Part shown: in pieces, positions 1-8,743 of the stretch
Numbering within the stretch: the stretch's first letter is position 1
How the letters are laid out: every line of letters begins with the position of its first letter
Translations under genes and position numbers: made by a program
Notes under the pieces: model-generated
What the model was told of the DNA's origin: nothing
The model's input: only the letters and a program-made list of their open reading frames with translations
Databases searched by the model: none
Origin: Propionibacteriaceae bacterium
GTDB taxonomy: Bacteria; Actinomycetota; Actinomycetes; Propionibacteriales; Propionibacteriaceae
Assembly (NCBI GenBank): GCA_031285845.1
Contig: JAITVK010000033.1
Span: forward strand, 1 to 64,000
DNA length: 64,000 nt
Direction: 5' to 3'

Positions 1-3000
1 GGGGTACGCCCGCTGCGCAGCCAGTCGCGAGCGATCTCATCCCAGCGGTGGTACAGGGCGTTGGCCGAGCCCGGCAGAGCCTCGTACGGACGAACTCGCA
101 GCAGAAGGTCTTGCAGCAGGTCGCCGAGCGCCAGGGCACGCATCGCCTTGTGAGCCAAGCCGAGGGTCAGGGAGAAGCCCGGGTTGGATTCGATGCTCGA
201 CGTCGAGATCGCGATCACCGGCACCTGGGGATACCCCGCGTCACGCAAGGCCTTGCGCAGCAGCCCGGTGTAATTCGTGGCCCGGCACATCCCCCCGGTC
301 TGTGTGATCAGAACCGAGGTGTTGTCTGGATCGACTTCGCCGGCAGTGATGGCGTGGACCAGCTGTCCGATGACCATGATGGCCGGATAGCAGGCGTCGT
401 TGTTGACCGTCCTCAAACCGGTCTCGACGTCGTCGTTGGACGCATGCTCCAGCAGCTTCATGTTGTATCCGGCCGCCTGCACGATCGGTTCGACCAGGCG
501 GAAGTGGATCGGGGCCATCTGTGGAGCCAAGATCGTGTGGGTCGCCTTCATCTGCTTGGTGAACGGCACCCTCTCCAAGGCGTGGCTGCGCTGTGGACGC
601 TGGCTGGTCTTGCGCTGAGCGGCCGCCGCAGCCAAAGACCGCAAGCGAATGCGGGCAGTCCCCAGGCTGGAGACCTCGTCGATCTTCAGCACGGTGTAGA
701 CCCGGTTTTTCGCTTCCAGGATCTCAGCGACCTGCTCGGAGGTGATCGCGTCCAGCCCGCAGCCGAAAGAGTTCAGCTGAACCAGTTCGAGGCTGTCGTC
801 ACGGGTCACGACGGCGGCGGCTTCGTACAGCCTCGTGTGATACGCCCATTGGTCACGTACGCGCAATGGCCGCTCCAGAACCGACTCAGACAAGATGGAG
901 TCCTCGGTGAACACGGCCATGCCGAGCCCAGTGATCAACTCCGGAATGCCATGATGGATCTCCGGATCGACGTGATACGGGCGACCAGCCAACACGATGC
1001 CGCGAATCGAATGCTCAGCGCAATACTCGCGGGCCTGCCGACCGGCCGCGCGCAGATCCTCGCGGTACGCGCGATCTTCGGCGTAACCGGCTTGAACAGC
1101 CTCAACAGCTTCCGACAGTGTCACCGACCAGTCGGCGAAAACCTCCACCAGGCGGCGGGCCAGCTTGTCGGGGTCGGCCAGATTGAAGTACGGGTTGATG
1201 AAGCGGATGTCGGCCTCGCGCAGACGTTCCAGATTGTTCTGGATGACCTGCGGATACGACGCCACCACCGGACAGTTGTAATTCTTGTCTGAACCGGGGG
1301 TCAGCTCCTGTTCGTAGTTGATGCTCGGATAGAAGATCGTCGTGATCCCCCGATCGATCAGCGATTCGATGTGGCCATGGACCAGCTTGGCCGGATAGCA
1401 GACGTTCTCCGAAGCGATCGAACTCATGCCGGCTTCGAACACCTGATGCGAACTGCGCCCAGAGATCACGACCCTGAACTTCAGAGCGCTCAACACCGTG
1501 AACCAGAACGGATAGTTCTCATACATGTTCAACACGCGCGGGATGCCGATGTCGCCACGGACCCCCTGTTTGGCCGTCAGACGGCGGTAGCCGAACAGGC
1601 GCTTGTAAGTGTAATCGAACAGGTTCGGCAGGCTCGACTTCTCCTTGGTCGGATCAGCACCGCGCTCGCAACGGTTGCCGGAGATGTGCCGCTCGCCGTT
1701 GCCGAATGTTGAAATCGTGCACTGGCAGTGGTTCTGACAGATCGCGCAGGCCGTGGTCTCAGTCTCGACATGAATGCGGCGCAGTTGGGGGACCGACAAC
1801 ATCTGCGAGGCCACGCCCGGGATGAAGTTGGCCTTAGCGGCCAGGGCAGCGCCGTACGCCCCCATCAGCCCGGCGATGTCGGGTCGGATCACCTCGCGCC
1901 CAGTCAACAACTCGAAGGCTCGCAGGACGGCGTCGTTGAGGAAGGTCCCGCCTTGGACCACCACCTTGTCGCCCAGTTGACCCGGCTCGCGCAGCTTGAT
2001 GACCTTGTACAAGGCGTTGCGAATCACGGCGTAGCACAGCCCCGAGGCGATGTCCGCCACCGGAGCGCCCTCTTTCTGAGCCTGCTTGACCGACGAGTTC
2101 ATGAACACCGTGCAGCGGCTGCCCAGATCCACCGGTTCCTTCCCGCCACAGGCGGCCTGGGTGAATTCGGTGATGTCCAAGCCCATCGACTCCGCGAACG
2201 TCTGCAAGAAGGAACCGCAGCCCGCCGAACACGCCTCATTGACCGCGATCGAGTCGATCACCGAGTCGTCCACGCGCATGTACTTCATATCTTGGCCGCC
2301 GATGTCGATCACCGAAGTGACACCCGGAGCGATCTTGTCGGCCGCCCGGAAATGAGCCAGGGTCTCCACCTCGCCACAGTCGATGTGCAGGGCCGCCCGT
2401 ATCAGCCCTTCGCCGTAGCCAGTGACACAAGTCTGGGCGATGATGGCCGGCCCGGGCAGGGCATGCCGTACCTGAACCGCGATCTCGATCGCCGCAGCCA
2501 CTGGGTCACCCTGGTTCGAGGCGTAATGCGACCAGAGGATGTTGTCCTGATCATCGATCAACACCGCCTTGATTGTCGTCGAGCCGGCGTCGATTCCCAG
2601 GAAGCAGGCCCCTTTGGCTTGGCTGAGCTCACGCCGGGGGAACCGGTGCTGGGCATGACGCGACAGAAAAGCCTCACGGTCGTCTTCCGTGGCGAACAGC
2701 GCGGGCATCCGACCCGAGACGGGCACCAAATGCCGACGCTCGGTCAGCCGCGTGGCCAGGTCCTCCAACTTCATCACCGTCGACCCGGCCTTGAGGGCTG
2801 CCCCCAAGCCGACGAAGATCTGGGCGGAGTCCGGCACGATGAAATCGGTGGCCTGACCATCCAGAGCGCGTTCGAAGGCTTGGCGCAGTTGGGGCAGAAA
2901 ATGCAGCGGACCACCGAGGAAGATCACCCGGCCACGAATCGGTCGCCCCTGGGCCAGCCCAGAGATCGTCTGGGTGGCGACCGCCTGGAAGATCGAGGCC

Positions 3001-3554
3001 GCCAAATCTTCATGTCGCGCGCCCTCGTTGATCAGCGGTTGCAGGTCAGATTTCGCGAACACTCCGCAGCGGGAGGCGATCGGATACAGATGAAGGTGGT
3101 TCGCCGCCAGATCGTTCAAACCCGAGGCGTCAGTGCGCAACAGAATCGCCATCTGGTCGATGAAAGCCCCAGTGCCGCCAGCGCAGGTGCCGTTCATCCG
3201 CTGTTCGGGAGTCGGCTTGAAGTAGGTGATCTTCGCGTCCTCGCCGCCCAACTCGATCGCGACATCGACGTCGGGATAGTGCTGCTGCACGGCGTAGGTT
3301 CCGGCGATGACCTCCTGGACGAACTCGACGTCCAACGCTTGAGCGATCCCCAAGCCGCCAGAACCGGTGATCGCCACAGCCGTCGAGATGCCGGGGAACG
3401 CCGCCACGATGTCGTCGACCAAGCGCACGAGTTCGGCTTGAACGTCGGCGTTGTGTCGGCGATACTCTTGATGAACAATGTCCGCCCCACGCAGCAAAAC
3501 AGCTTTCAAGGTGGTGGATCCCACATCCAGTCCCAAAGAGTAAGTGTCCAACAC
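1..3554 (-). CDS. Giant tandem acyl-CoA dehydratase activase-like protein (HgdC/BadF-type ATPase x2 + DUF2229-like), cut by the window edge
   Basis: The frame is open from a GTG at 3554 (GAGAGG seven bases upstream) to base 1, about 1184 codons, so the C-terminus is missing. Two actin-like (ASKHA) ATPase units follow each other. The first starts with LGLDVGSTTLKAVLL near residue 8, the second with LGIDAGSTTIKAVLI near residue 315. Each carries the cysteine pair that in 2-hydroxyglutaryl-CoA dehydratase activator binds a [4Fe-4S] cluster between subunits: C124/C163 and C442/C481, both 39 residues apart, which is the HgdC spacing. A small cysteine cluster (CxxCxxxCxC) follows near residue 600. 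Next comes a region resembling DUF2229 and HgdB-like dehydratase components (GRPYHVDPEIHHG; QTGGMCRATNY). Family knowledge suggests an ATP-driven low-potential electron donor, but the substrate is unknown and no dehydratase subunit gene is visible nearby. Long plus-strand ORFs over this region are shadows. Confidence 0.85.
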   Translation of the reverse strand, partial: MLDTYSLGLDVGSTTLKAVLLRGADIVHQEYRRHNADVQAELVRLVDDIVAAFPGISTAVAITGSGGLGIAQALDVEFVQEVIAGTYAVQQHYPDVDVAIELGGEDAKITYFKPTPEQRMNGTCAGGTGAFIDQMAILLRTDASGLNDLAANHLHLYPIASRCGVFAKSDLQPLINEGARHEDLAASIFQAVATQTISGLAQGRPIRGRVIFLGGPLHFLPQLRQAFERALDGQATDFIVPDSAQIFVGLGAALKAGSTVMKLEDLATRLTERRHLVPVSGRMPALFATEDDREAFLSRHAQHRFPRRELSQAKGACFLGIDAGSTTIKAVLIDDQDNILWSHYASNQGDPVAAAIEIAVQVRHALPGPAIIAQTCVTGYGEGLIRAALHIDCGEVETLAHFRAADKIAPGVTSVIDIGGQDMKYMRVDDSVIDSIAVNEACSAGCGSFLQTFAESMGLDITEFTQAACGGKEPVDLGSRCTVFMNSSVKQAQKEGAPVADIASGLCYAVIRNALYKVIKLREPGQLGDKVVVQGGTFLNDAVLRAFELLTGREVIRPDIAGLMGAYGAALAAKANFIPGVASQMLSVPQLRRIHVETETTACAICQNHCQCTISTFGNGERHISGNRCERGADPTKEKSSLPNLFDYTYKRLFGYRRLTAKQGVRGDIGIPRVLNMYENYPFWFTVLSALKFRVVISGRSSHQVFEAGMSSIASENVCYPAKLVHGHIESLIDRGITTIFYPSINYEQELTPGSDKNYNCPVVASYPQVIQNNLERLREADIRFINPYFNLADPDKLARRLVEVFADWSVTLSEAVEAVQAGYAEDRAYREDLRAAGRQAREYCAEHSIRGIVLAGRPYHVDPEIHHGIPELITGLGMAVFTEDSILSESVLERPLRVRDQWAYHTRLYEAAAVVTRDDSLELVQLNSFGCGLDAITSEQVAEILEAKNRVYTVLKIDEVSSLGTARIRLRSLAAAAAQRKTSQRPQRSHALERVPFTKQMKATHTILAPQMAPIHFRLVEPIVQAAGYNMKLLEHASNDDVETGLRTVNNDACYPAIMVIGQLVHAITAGEVDPDNTSVLITQTGGMCRATNYTGLLRKALRDAGYPQVPVIAISTSSIESNPGFSLTLGLAHKAMRALALGDLLQDLLLRVRPYEALPGSANALYHRWDEIARDWLRSGRT

Positions 3555-3692
3555 GCGCTTTCCTCTCGGCCGGCAGTCGTTTCCCTGTCTACGGTAGCGT
3601 AAGCGGTCAAAATCTTGGTACTTCACTCCGGTGAGTCTGCTATCAGCGAAACCGGCTGGCGACGGCGATCCCTGCCACTGGGTCCACCCGGC

Positions 3693-3704
3693 TAAACTGC
3701 ACCT
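3693..3704 (+). promoter_or_regulatory. -10 box of a likely leaderless metX promoter
   Basis: TAAACT at 3693-3698 ends six bases before the GTG at 3705, and no Shine-Dalgarno sequence is seen. Transcription would begin at or next to the start codon. No convincing -35 is visible. Confidence 0.4.
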
Positions 3705-4877
3705 GTGAACGCCCGACCAGATGTGATGAACCTTGAGGTTCATGACGCGACGCTGTTCACGGCTCAAACGCCCCTGAAACTGGCGCGCGGTGGTCAGTTG
3801 GGGCCGATCACCATCCATTATGAGACGTACGGGCGGCTGGACTCGACCAAATCCAACGCCGTGTTCGTCTGCCACGCCCTGACCGGTGACGCTCACGCGG
3901 CCGGATGGCATCCAGGGCAGGCCAAGCCCGGCTGGTGGGACTCCATGATCGGCCCGGGCAAACCGGTCGACACCGACACGATGTTCGTCATCTGCGCGAA
4001 CCTGCTCGGCGGCTGCCAAGGCAGCACCGGCCCCGGCAGCATCGATCCGACGACTCAGGCGTCGTACGGATTGGCTTTCCCGATCCTCGACATGCGCGAT
4101 TTCGTCACCGTGCATCGCGCGCTGGTCGCGCACCTAGGAATCAAAAAGTTGCTGGCCGTGGTCGGCGGCTCGTTGGGCGGGATGCAAGCCCTGCAATGGG
4201 CGCTCAGCGCGCCTCAGGACATGCGCAATGCCGTGATCATCGCCGCGTCCAGTCGCTTGACGGCGCAGAACATCGCATTCTCGGCCGTCGCCCGGGAAGC
4301 GATCATGCGCGACCGTGGCTTCGCCCAGGGACACTACCTGGAGCAGGGGACCTCCCCAGACGCTGGCCTGTCGATCGCACGCATGATGGCCCACATCACG
4401 TACACCTCGGAGTCGACCCTCGGACGCAAGTTCGGCCGCGAGCCTCACAAAGACGATCTGGTGCATGGCTTCGGGGTCGATTTCGCGGTCGAGAGCTATT
4501 TGAAACATCAAGCCGACGTCTTCCTCGACCGGTTCGACGCCCTGAGCTATCTCTACCTGTCACGGGTCATGGATTATTTCGACCCATTCGCCCGCGACGA
4601 CGCCTGTCGGCTGATCGGCGCCGACCCCGTCGCGGTATTGGTGTGCTCGTTCTCGACCGATTGGCGATTCTCTCCGGCCCAATCCCTGCGCATCGTCGCG
4701 AAACTCGAGCGGGCGGGGGTTCCGGTGACCTATCGCGAGATCGACTCGGGGATGGGTCACGACTCTTTTCTGATGCCGATCCCGCCGTATCACGATGTCG
4801 TACGCGCATTTCTCACCCGAGCGGTGTCTCAGATCAGACCGGCGACGTCCTTGGATGATCTCGGGGGTCGGTCATGA
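3705..4877 (+). CDS. metX: Homoserine O-acetyltransferase
   Basis: This 390-residue alpha/beta-hydrolase acetylates L-homoserine with acetyl-CoA, the first committed step of methionine synthesis in the cytoplasm. The nucleophile elbow GGSLGGMQALQW is near residue 155. The acid is in SFSTDWRFSP (about 317) and the histidine in GMGHDSFLMP (about 350), in the usual MetX order. The oxyanion and substrate region (ANLLGGCQGSTGP) is intact and the length is normal. GTG 3705 is chosen because a -10-like box lies just upstream. ATG 3726 is an alternative start that would lose seven residues. The stop overlaps metW by four bases (ATGA), the typical MetX-MetW arrangement. A MetX that makes O-succinylhomoserine cannot be excluded from motifs alone. 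Confidence 0.95.
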   Translation: MNARPDVMNLEVHDATLFTAQTPLKLARGGQLGPITIHYETYGRLDSTKSNAVFVCHALTGDAHAAGWHPGQAKPGWWDSMIGPGKPVDTDTMFVICANLLGGCQGSTGPGSIDPTTQASYGLAFPILDMRDFVTVHRALVAHLGIKKLLAVVGGSLGGMQALQWALSAPQDMRNAVIIAASSRLTAQNIAFSAVAREAIMRDRGFAQGHYLEQGTSPDAGLSIARMMAHITYTSESTLGRKFGREPHKDDLVHGFGVDFAVESYLKHQADVFLDRFDALSYLYLSRVMDYFDPFARDDACRLIGADPVAVLVCSFSTDWRFSPAQSLRIVAKLERAGVPVTYREIDSGMGHDSFLMPIPPYHDVVRAFLTRAVSQIRPATSLDDLGGRS

Positions 4878-5515
4878 GCACACGGGCTGAACGGACGAGA
4901 GTGGATTTGGGTTTGATCCGATCATGGATCAAACCCCAAGCCCGCGTGCTGGATCTCGGATGCGGGCCCGGAACCCTGTTGGCTGACTTGGCGACACACA
5001 AGGGTTGCACAGTCCAAGGCGTGGAGATGGATCTGGCGAGTCAGGTGAAAGCCATGGCGCGTGGTGTGCCCGTTATTGGAGTGGATATCGACAAACAGTT
5101 GGACCTGTTCGCCGACGCCAGCTACGACGTGGTGATCATGTCGCGTACCTTGCAGGCCGTGCGTTACCCAGGCGTGGTCCTGCGTCACATGATGCGGATC
5201 GCGCCGATCGCAGTCGTCTCGATGCCGAACTTCGGCTATTGGCGCAATCGTCTTCGTCTGCTCGGCGGTCACGCGCCGGTGTCGAAAGATCTGCCATATC
5301 AGTGGCATGACAGTCCGAACGTCCACTTCGGGTCGTCACGCGACCTGGAGGATCTGTTCGACCAGATCGGCCTGTCCATCCTCAAATGCGTCGCGCTGGG
5401 GGCCGACGGGCACATCTCGCGCGCCCCGATCAGGAGTCGAAACTGGTCGGCGGGAGCCGTCGTCTACGAGTTGGCCGATCAGCGCCAGCCCCTGCCGAGC
5501 GCAGGTCGCCGATGA
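4874..5515 (+). CDS. metW: Methionine biosynthesis protein MetW (SAM-methyltransferase fold)
   Basis: This 213-residue protein has a class I methyltransferase fold: motif I VLDLGCGPGTLL near residue 25, an acidic end of strand 2 (VEMDL) and the MetW signature region SMPNFGYWRNRLRLLGGHAPVSKDLPYQWHD, here split across residues 110-140. It is translated from an ATG that overlaps the metX stop. MetW is known as a partner of MetX in bacteria that lack an alternative acyltransferase; its exact chemistry is not settled. The lnt start codon overlaps its stop (ATGA), so metX-metW-lnt appear to be one transcriptional unit. Confidence 0.92.
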   Translation: MSTRAERTRVDLGLIRSWIKPQARVLDLGCGPGTLLADLATHKGCTVQGVEMDLASQVKAMARGVPVIGVDIDKQLDLFADASYDVVIMSRTLQAVRYPGVVLRHMMRIAPIAVVSMPNFGYWRNRLRLLGGHAPVSKDLPYQWHDSPNVHFGSSRDLEDLFDQIGLSILKCVALGADGHISRAPIRSRNWSAGAVVYELADQRQPLPSAGRR

Positions 5516-7197
5516 TGAGAGCCGATCGCGTCATGGACACCAAACCCGGCCGCCCCAACCCGTGGCTGTTCGCGGGCCTCGCGCTCGCCGGCGGAGTGGT
5601 CACCGGCCTAGGCTTCGCGCCGTACGACCTGTGGTGGCTCGTGCCGATCGGGGTGGCGACCATGGTCGTCACCACCCAGACCGCGAGCCCAGGAATCGGG
5701 GCGCTGCGCGGCTATCTCTACGGTTTCGGGTTCAACCTGGTCGCGTTCCGCTGGATCACTGCTTTCGGGATGCCGGCCATCTTGTTCGTCTTCGTCGCCT
5801 GGTTGGCGGTGTGGTATGCCTTGGTCGGACTAGTCATCGCAGCCACCCGCAAGACTGCTGTCTGGGGCGTCGCCGGGGTCGCCGCTTGGATGGGCGCGGA
5901 GTGGGCTGGCGCGCGTTGGCCTTTCGGCGGCTTCGGTTGGGGACGACTGGCGTATTCGGCTGTCGACACCCCGATCGACGGCCTGTTCCCCATCATCTCG
6001 GCCACTGGTGTCTCCTTCATCATCGTCACCTGCGGTTTTCTGCTCGCCTGGATCGTGGTCAGGGTGATCAGGCGCAGTCCTCGGTCATGGCCACAATGGG
6101 CCAGCCAATTGGTCGAACTTCCGGTGATCGGCTTGGTGGCGGTCGTCCTCGTCGCCGCAGTAGGTGGGGCGTTCGGGCGGGGGTATGATCCGGGCAGTCC
6201 GGGTGACCCGGTCAACATCGGCGTGGTTCAGGGCAACGTGCCTGGGACAGGCGTCGAAGCGCTCGGGCCGCGCTACACCGTGGAGAACAATCACCTGGCC
6301 GAGACGATCATCTTGGCGGCCAAGATTCGCACGGGCCAGGTCAGCGCGCCCGATTTCGTCGCCTGGCCCGAGAACTCGGCCGCCACGGACGCGCTGCGCG
6401 ACGAGCACACCGCGCACATCATCGACACAGCGGTCGATCTGGTCCAGGTCCCGATCCTAGCCGGAGCGATCGTGGCCGGACCAGGCGACGACGAGCGTCA
6501 AACCGTGGGCCTGTGGTGGACGCCCCGTGACGGAGTCACCGCCAGCTACGCCAAACGCAATCTAGTTCCTTTCGGGGAGTGGATCCCCTTCCGGTCCCTG
6601 GTCGTCTCCCTGATTCCGGTTCTCGAACGCGTCGGGGCTCAGTCGGTGCCAGGAGACAGCCCGGGCGTGCTCGACGTTCTCGTCGACGGGCGTGGTCTGC
6701 GAGTCGGCGATCTCATCTGTTTCGAAGTCTCCTATGATGACACTTTCGACCAGATGATCACGGGGGACCCCTCCACCGGCGGGGGAGCGCAGGTCATCGT
6801 GGTCCAGACCTCCAATGCCATGTTCACCGGCTCGGATCAGATGGCCCAGCAAGATCGGATCACCCGAGTTCGCGCGATGGAGGCCAGGCGAGAGATCGTG
6901 GTGTCGACCACCAACTCTTTGGCCGGGTTGATCGACTCCCATGGCCGCGTGGTCTATCAGTCCGAGCTGTCTCATTCCGACGCGACGGTGTTCGAGGTGC
7001 CGCGGCGGGTCGAGGTCACCTTGGCCGTGGCTTGGCGTCGAGGGTACGACCTCGCGAGCGTCCTCGTGCCGATGATGATCGGCGCCGGCGTGCTCATCGC
7101 GTCTCGGCGCGGGCATCGTCACGCACGGCTTGATGGAAGCGGTGAAGCCGCTTCGTCAAGATCAGCTGTCGCGTCCGCGACCGACGGGCGCGGTTGA
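5512..7197 (+). CDS. lnt: Apolipoprotein N-acyltransferase
   Basis: This integral membrane enzyme of about 561 residues transfers a third acyl chain to the N-terminal cysteine of lipoproteins. Roughly the first 215 residues hold six or more hydrophobic segments, followed by a nitrilase-fold domain. The catalytic Glu-Lys-Cys triad is visible in order: AWPENSA, KRNLVPFGEWIP and LICFEVSYDD. I choose the ATG at 5512 because it overlaps the metW stop; the adjacent in-frame ATG at 5515 is equivalent, while the longer open frame from 5386 lies inside metW. The next gene encodes a polyprenol-phosphate mannose synthase. In Mycobacterium tuberculosis these two domains are fused in Ppm1; here they are separate. 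A lipoprotein substrate is present in this window (the SBP at 33937). Confidence 0.93.
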   Translation: MMRADRVMDTKPGRPNPWLFAGLALAGGVVTGLGFAPYDLWWLVPIGVATMVVTTQTASPGIGALRGYLYGFGFNLVAFRWITAFGMPAILFVFVAWLAVWYALVGLVIAATRKTAVWGVAGVAAWMGAEWAGARWPFGGFGWGRLAYSAVDTPIDGLFPIISATGVSFIIVTCGFLLAWIVVRVIRRSPRSWPQWASQLVELPVIGLVAVVLVAAVGGAFGRGYDPGSPGDPVNIGVVQGNVPGTGVEALGPRYTVENNHLAETIILAAKIRTGQVSAPDFVAWPENSAATDALRDEHTAHIIDTAVDLVQVPILAGAIVAGPGDDERQTVGLWWTPRDGVTASYAKRNLVPFGEWIPFRSLVVSLIPVLERVGAQSVPGDSPGVLDVLVDGRGLRVGDLICFEVSYDDTFDQMITGDPSTGGGAQVIVVQTSNAMFTGSDQMAQQDRITRVRAMEARREIVVSTTNSLAGLIDSHGRVVYQSELSHSDATVFEVPRRVEVTLAVAWRRGYDLASVLVPMMIGAGVLIASRRGHRHARLDGSGEAASSRSAVASATDGRG

Positions 7198-7357
7198 ACC
7201 AGTTCGACCCACCGGCGCGCGACCCACACCGACGCGGGGAAATTCGCAGGACAGTCTGGCCAGATCATGGTCGGCGCCACGATCCAGATCGGCGCGAATC
7301 AGCCGCCCGGCGCAAGGCCATAGAATAGAGGACGAGCTTGAGGACGGAGACAACCAA

Positions 7358-8116
7358 ATGACCCCACCGCTGATGAAGACTCTCGTGGTCATCCCGACTT
7401 TCAATGAGAAGGAGAACATTGAGATCATCTGTGGCAGGCTACGAGCCGCTGTGCCTGCGGTTGACATCCTGATCGCCGACGACAATTCGCCTGATGGGAC
7501 CGGTGAGTTGGCTGATCGCCTGGCTGACGGCGACCCTCAGATCCACGTGATGCATCGCACGGCCAAGAACGGACTAGGAGCGGCCTATCTGGCTGGTTTC
7601 GCTTGGGGTCTCGACCACGGCTACGAAGCCCTGGTCGAGATGGACGCCGACGGTTCACATCAGCCCGAACAGTTGCCGACATTGCTGGCGGGTCTGGCTG
7701 ACGCTGACATGGTGAAGGGTTCGCGGTACGTTCCCGGTGGCTCGGTCGTCAACTGGCCGAAGACCCGAGAACTGCTCAGCCGCGGCGGTTCCTTGTGGAC
7801 GCGACTGATGATCGGCATTCCCGTGGCGGACATCACTGGCGGATACAACGCTTTTCGTGCCCAAACCTTGCGGACGATCATGGAAGACATCACCTCGGCG
7901 GGATACAACTTCCAGGTCGATCTGACCTGGCATGTCATCTCTCATGGTATGACCGTCGCCGAGGTTCCGATCACCTTCATCGAGCGCGAACGCGGTCAGT
8001 CGAAGATGTCGAGTGGAATTGTGGTCGAAGCCCTGGCTAAAACGACAGCGTGGGGTTTCCGCTATCGTCTTAGCCAGCTCGCCTCCTGGATTGCAGGTCT
8101 GGGCCGACGTCACTAG
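7358..8116 (+). CDS. ppm1: Polyprenol monophosphomannose synthase (GT2, DPM1/Ppm1 type)
   Basis: This 252-residue GT2 enzyme is predicted to move mannose from GDP-mannose to polyprenyl phosphate, supplying mannose for lipoglycan synthesis and protein O-mannosylation. The start MTPPLMKTLVVIPTFNEKEN has an upstream GGAG at about 7345. Visible motifs are the DDNSPDGT nucleotide site near residue 42, the metal-binding MDADGSHQPEQLP (DAD), the KGSRYVPGG loop and the FIERERGQSKMS segment. There is no C-terminal membrane domain, so it probably relies on the membrane partner Lnt, whose gene ends 160 bases upstream. The reading frame extends further upstream, but that stretch looks non-coding. Confidence 0.92.
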   Translation: MTPPLMKTLVVIPTFNEKENIEIICGRLRAAVPAVDILIADDNSPDGTGELADRLADGDPQIHVMHRTAKNGLGAAYLAGFAWGLDHGYEALVEMDADGSHQPEQLPTLLAGLADADMVKGSRYVPGGSVVNWPKTRELLSRGGSLWTRLMIGIPVADITGGYNAFRAQTLRTIMEDITSAGYNFQVDLTWHVISHGMTVAEVPITFIERERGQSKMSSGIVVEALAKTTAWGFRYRLSQLASWIAGLGRRH

Positions 8117-8179
8117 GCGTCGGTTGAGGTCAGGCCTGCAGGAAGATCAGGTTCAGCCCGCACCGGGCCAACTCAGCGA

Positions 8180-8470
8180 TCATTGGTTGCGTAGTTGGTC
8201 GACTCGGTCGGCCAACATGGTGGTCAACTCGTCCATGCTGCGCCGTTCACGCAGCATGTCCCAGTGACTTCTGGTCTCGTTTGTCGTACCAGTCTCGTCG
8301 TGGCCGTCTAGGGTGTCACTGGTCGCGGTCTTACCGCAACGTGGACAGTCCCAGGTGCTCGGGACGGCGATGTTGGCGGCGAAGACTTTCGTGAACTTGT
8401 GTTGAGATGGACAAGTGTAGGTGGTCTCCACCCGCTCGACGGGCTCGGGCACCGAATGTATCGCGGTCAT
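8180..8470 (-). CDS. rbpA: RNA polymerase-binding protein RbpA
   Basis: This 96-residue actinobacterial transcription factor binds RNA polymerase and group I/II sigma factors and stabilises the open complex. The core has a candidate zinc site (C20, H24, C42, C45 in TYTCPSQHKF and WDCPRCG), as in Streptomyces RbpA. The C-terminal sigma-interaction domain HWDMLRERRSMDELTTMLADRV is well conserved. The N-terminal tail is shorter than in mycobacterial RbpA. The start has a good ribosome site (AGGAGGC). A sequence resembling a SigR/SigH promoter lies upstream, matching the known SigR control of rbpA in Streptomyces. It converges on ppm1. Confidence 0.9.
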   Translation of the reverse strand: MTAIHSVPEPVERVETTYTCPSQHKFTKVFAANIAVPSTWDCPRCGKTATSDTLDGHDETGTTNETRSHWDMLRERRSMDELTTMLADRVDQLRNQ

Positions 8471-8510
8471 TGTTTCGCCTCCTGGAATTAGTGTGATTGG
8501 GCGTGGAAGG

Positions 8511-8537
8511 AACGCCGGGGGAACCGAGCACTATTCC
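8511..8537 (-). promoter_or_regulatory. Candidate SigR/SigH-type promoter for rbpA
   Basis: On the minus strand GGAAT (8537-8533) is followed after 19 bases by GTT (8513-8511), preceded by C. This fits the GGAAT-N18/19-(C)GTT consensus of SigR/SigH. The predicted start of transcription is about 35 bases before the rbpA ATG. The remaining intergenic sequence (8538-8743) shows no gene. Confidence 0.5.
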
Positions 8538-8743
8538 GTAGGAAACGCGAAAAAACCAGTACTGAACAAATAGATTCCCCACAGTCAATCGCTTGGTCAT
8601 ATGTGCATCAATAGTGGGAATACGTTCACGCCACTCGGCGTTAGCACCCCGGTCAGCGCGTCACCACATCGATCAAGCGGGACACATCAGGGCGTGGCGG
8701 TCCAGACTGAGACGGTGAACTGAGGCGGACCAGCCCCGGGTGA

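Noticed and set aside
1728-3602. 624-codon plus-strand open frame
   Set aside because: It is antisense to the activase gene, whose two ASKHA domains are unmistakable. The plus-strand product is Arg/Gln/His-rich without recognisable domains.
3555-3704. Possible SAM riboswitch ahead of metX
   Set aside because: No recognisable SAM-I, SAM-II or SAM-IV core could be traced, and the -10 box next to the GTG argues for a leaderless start.
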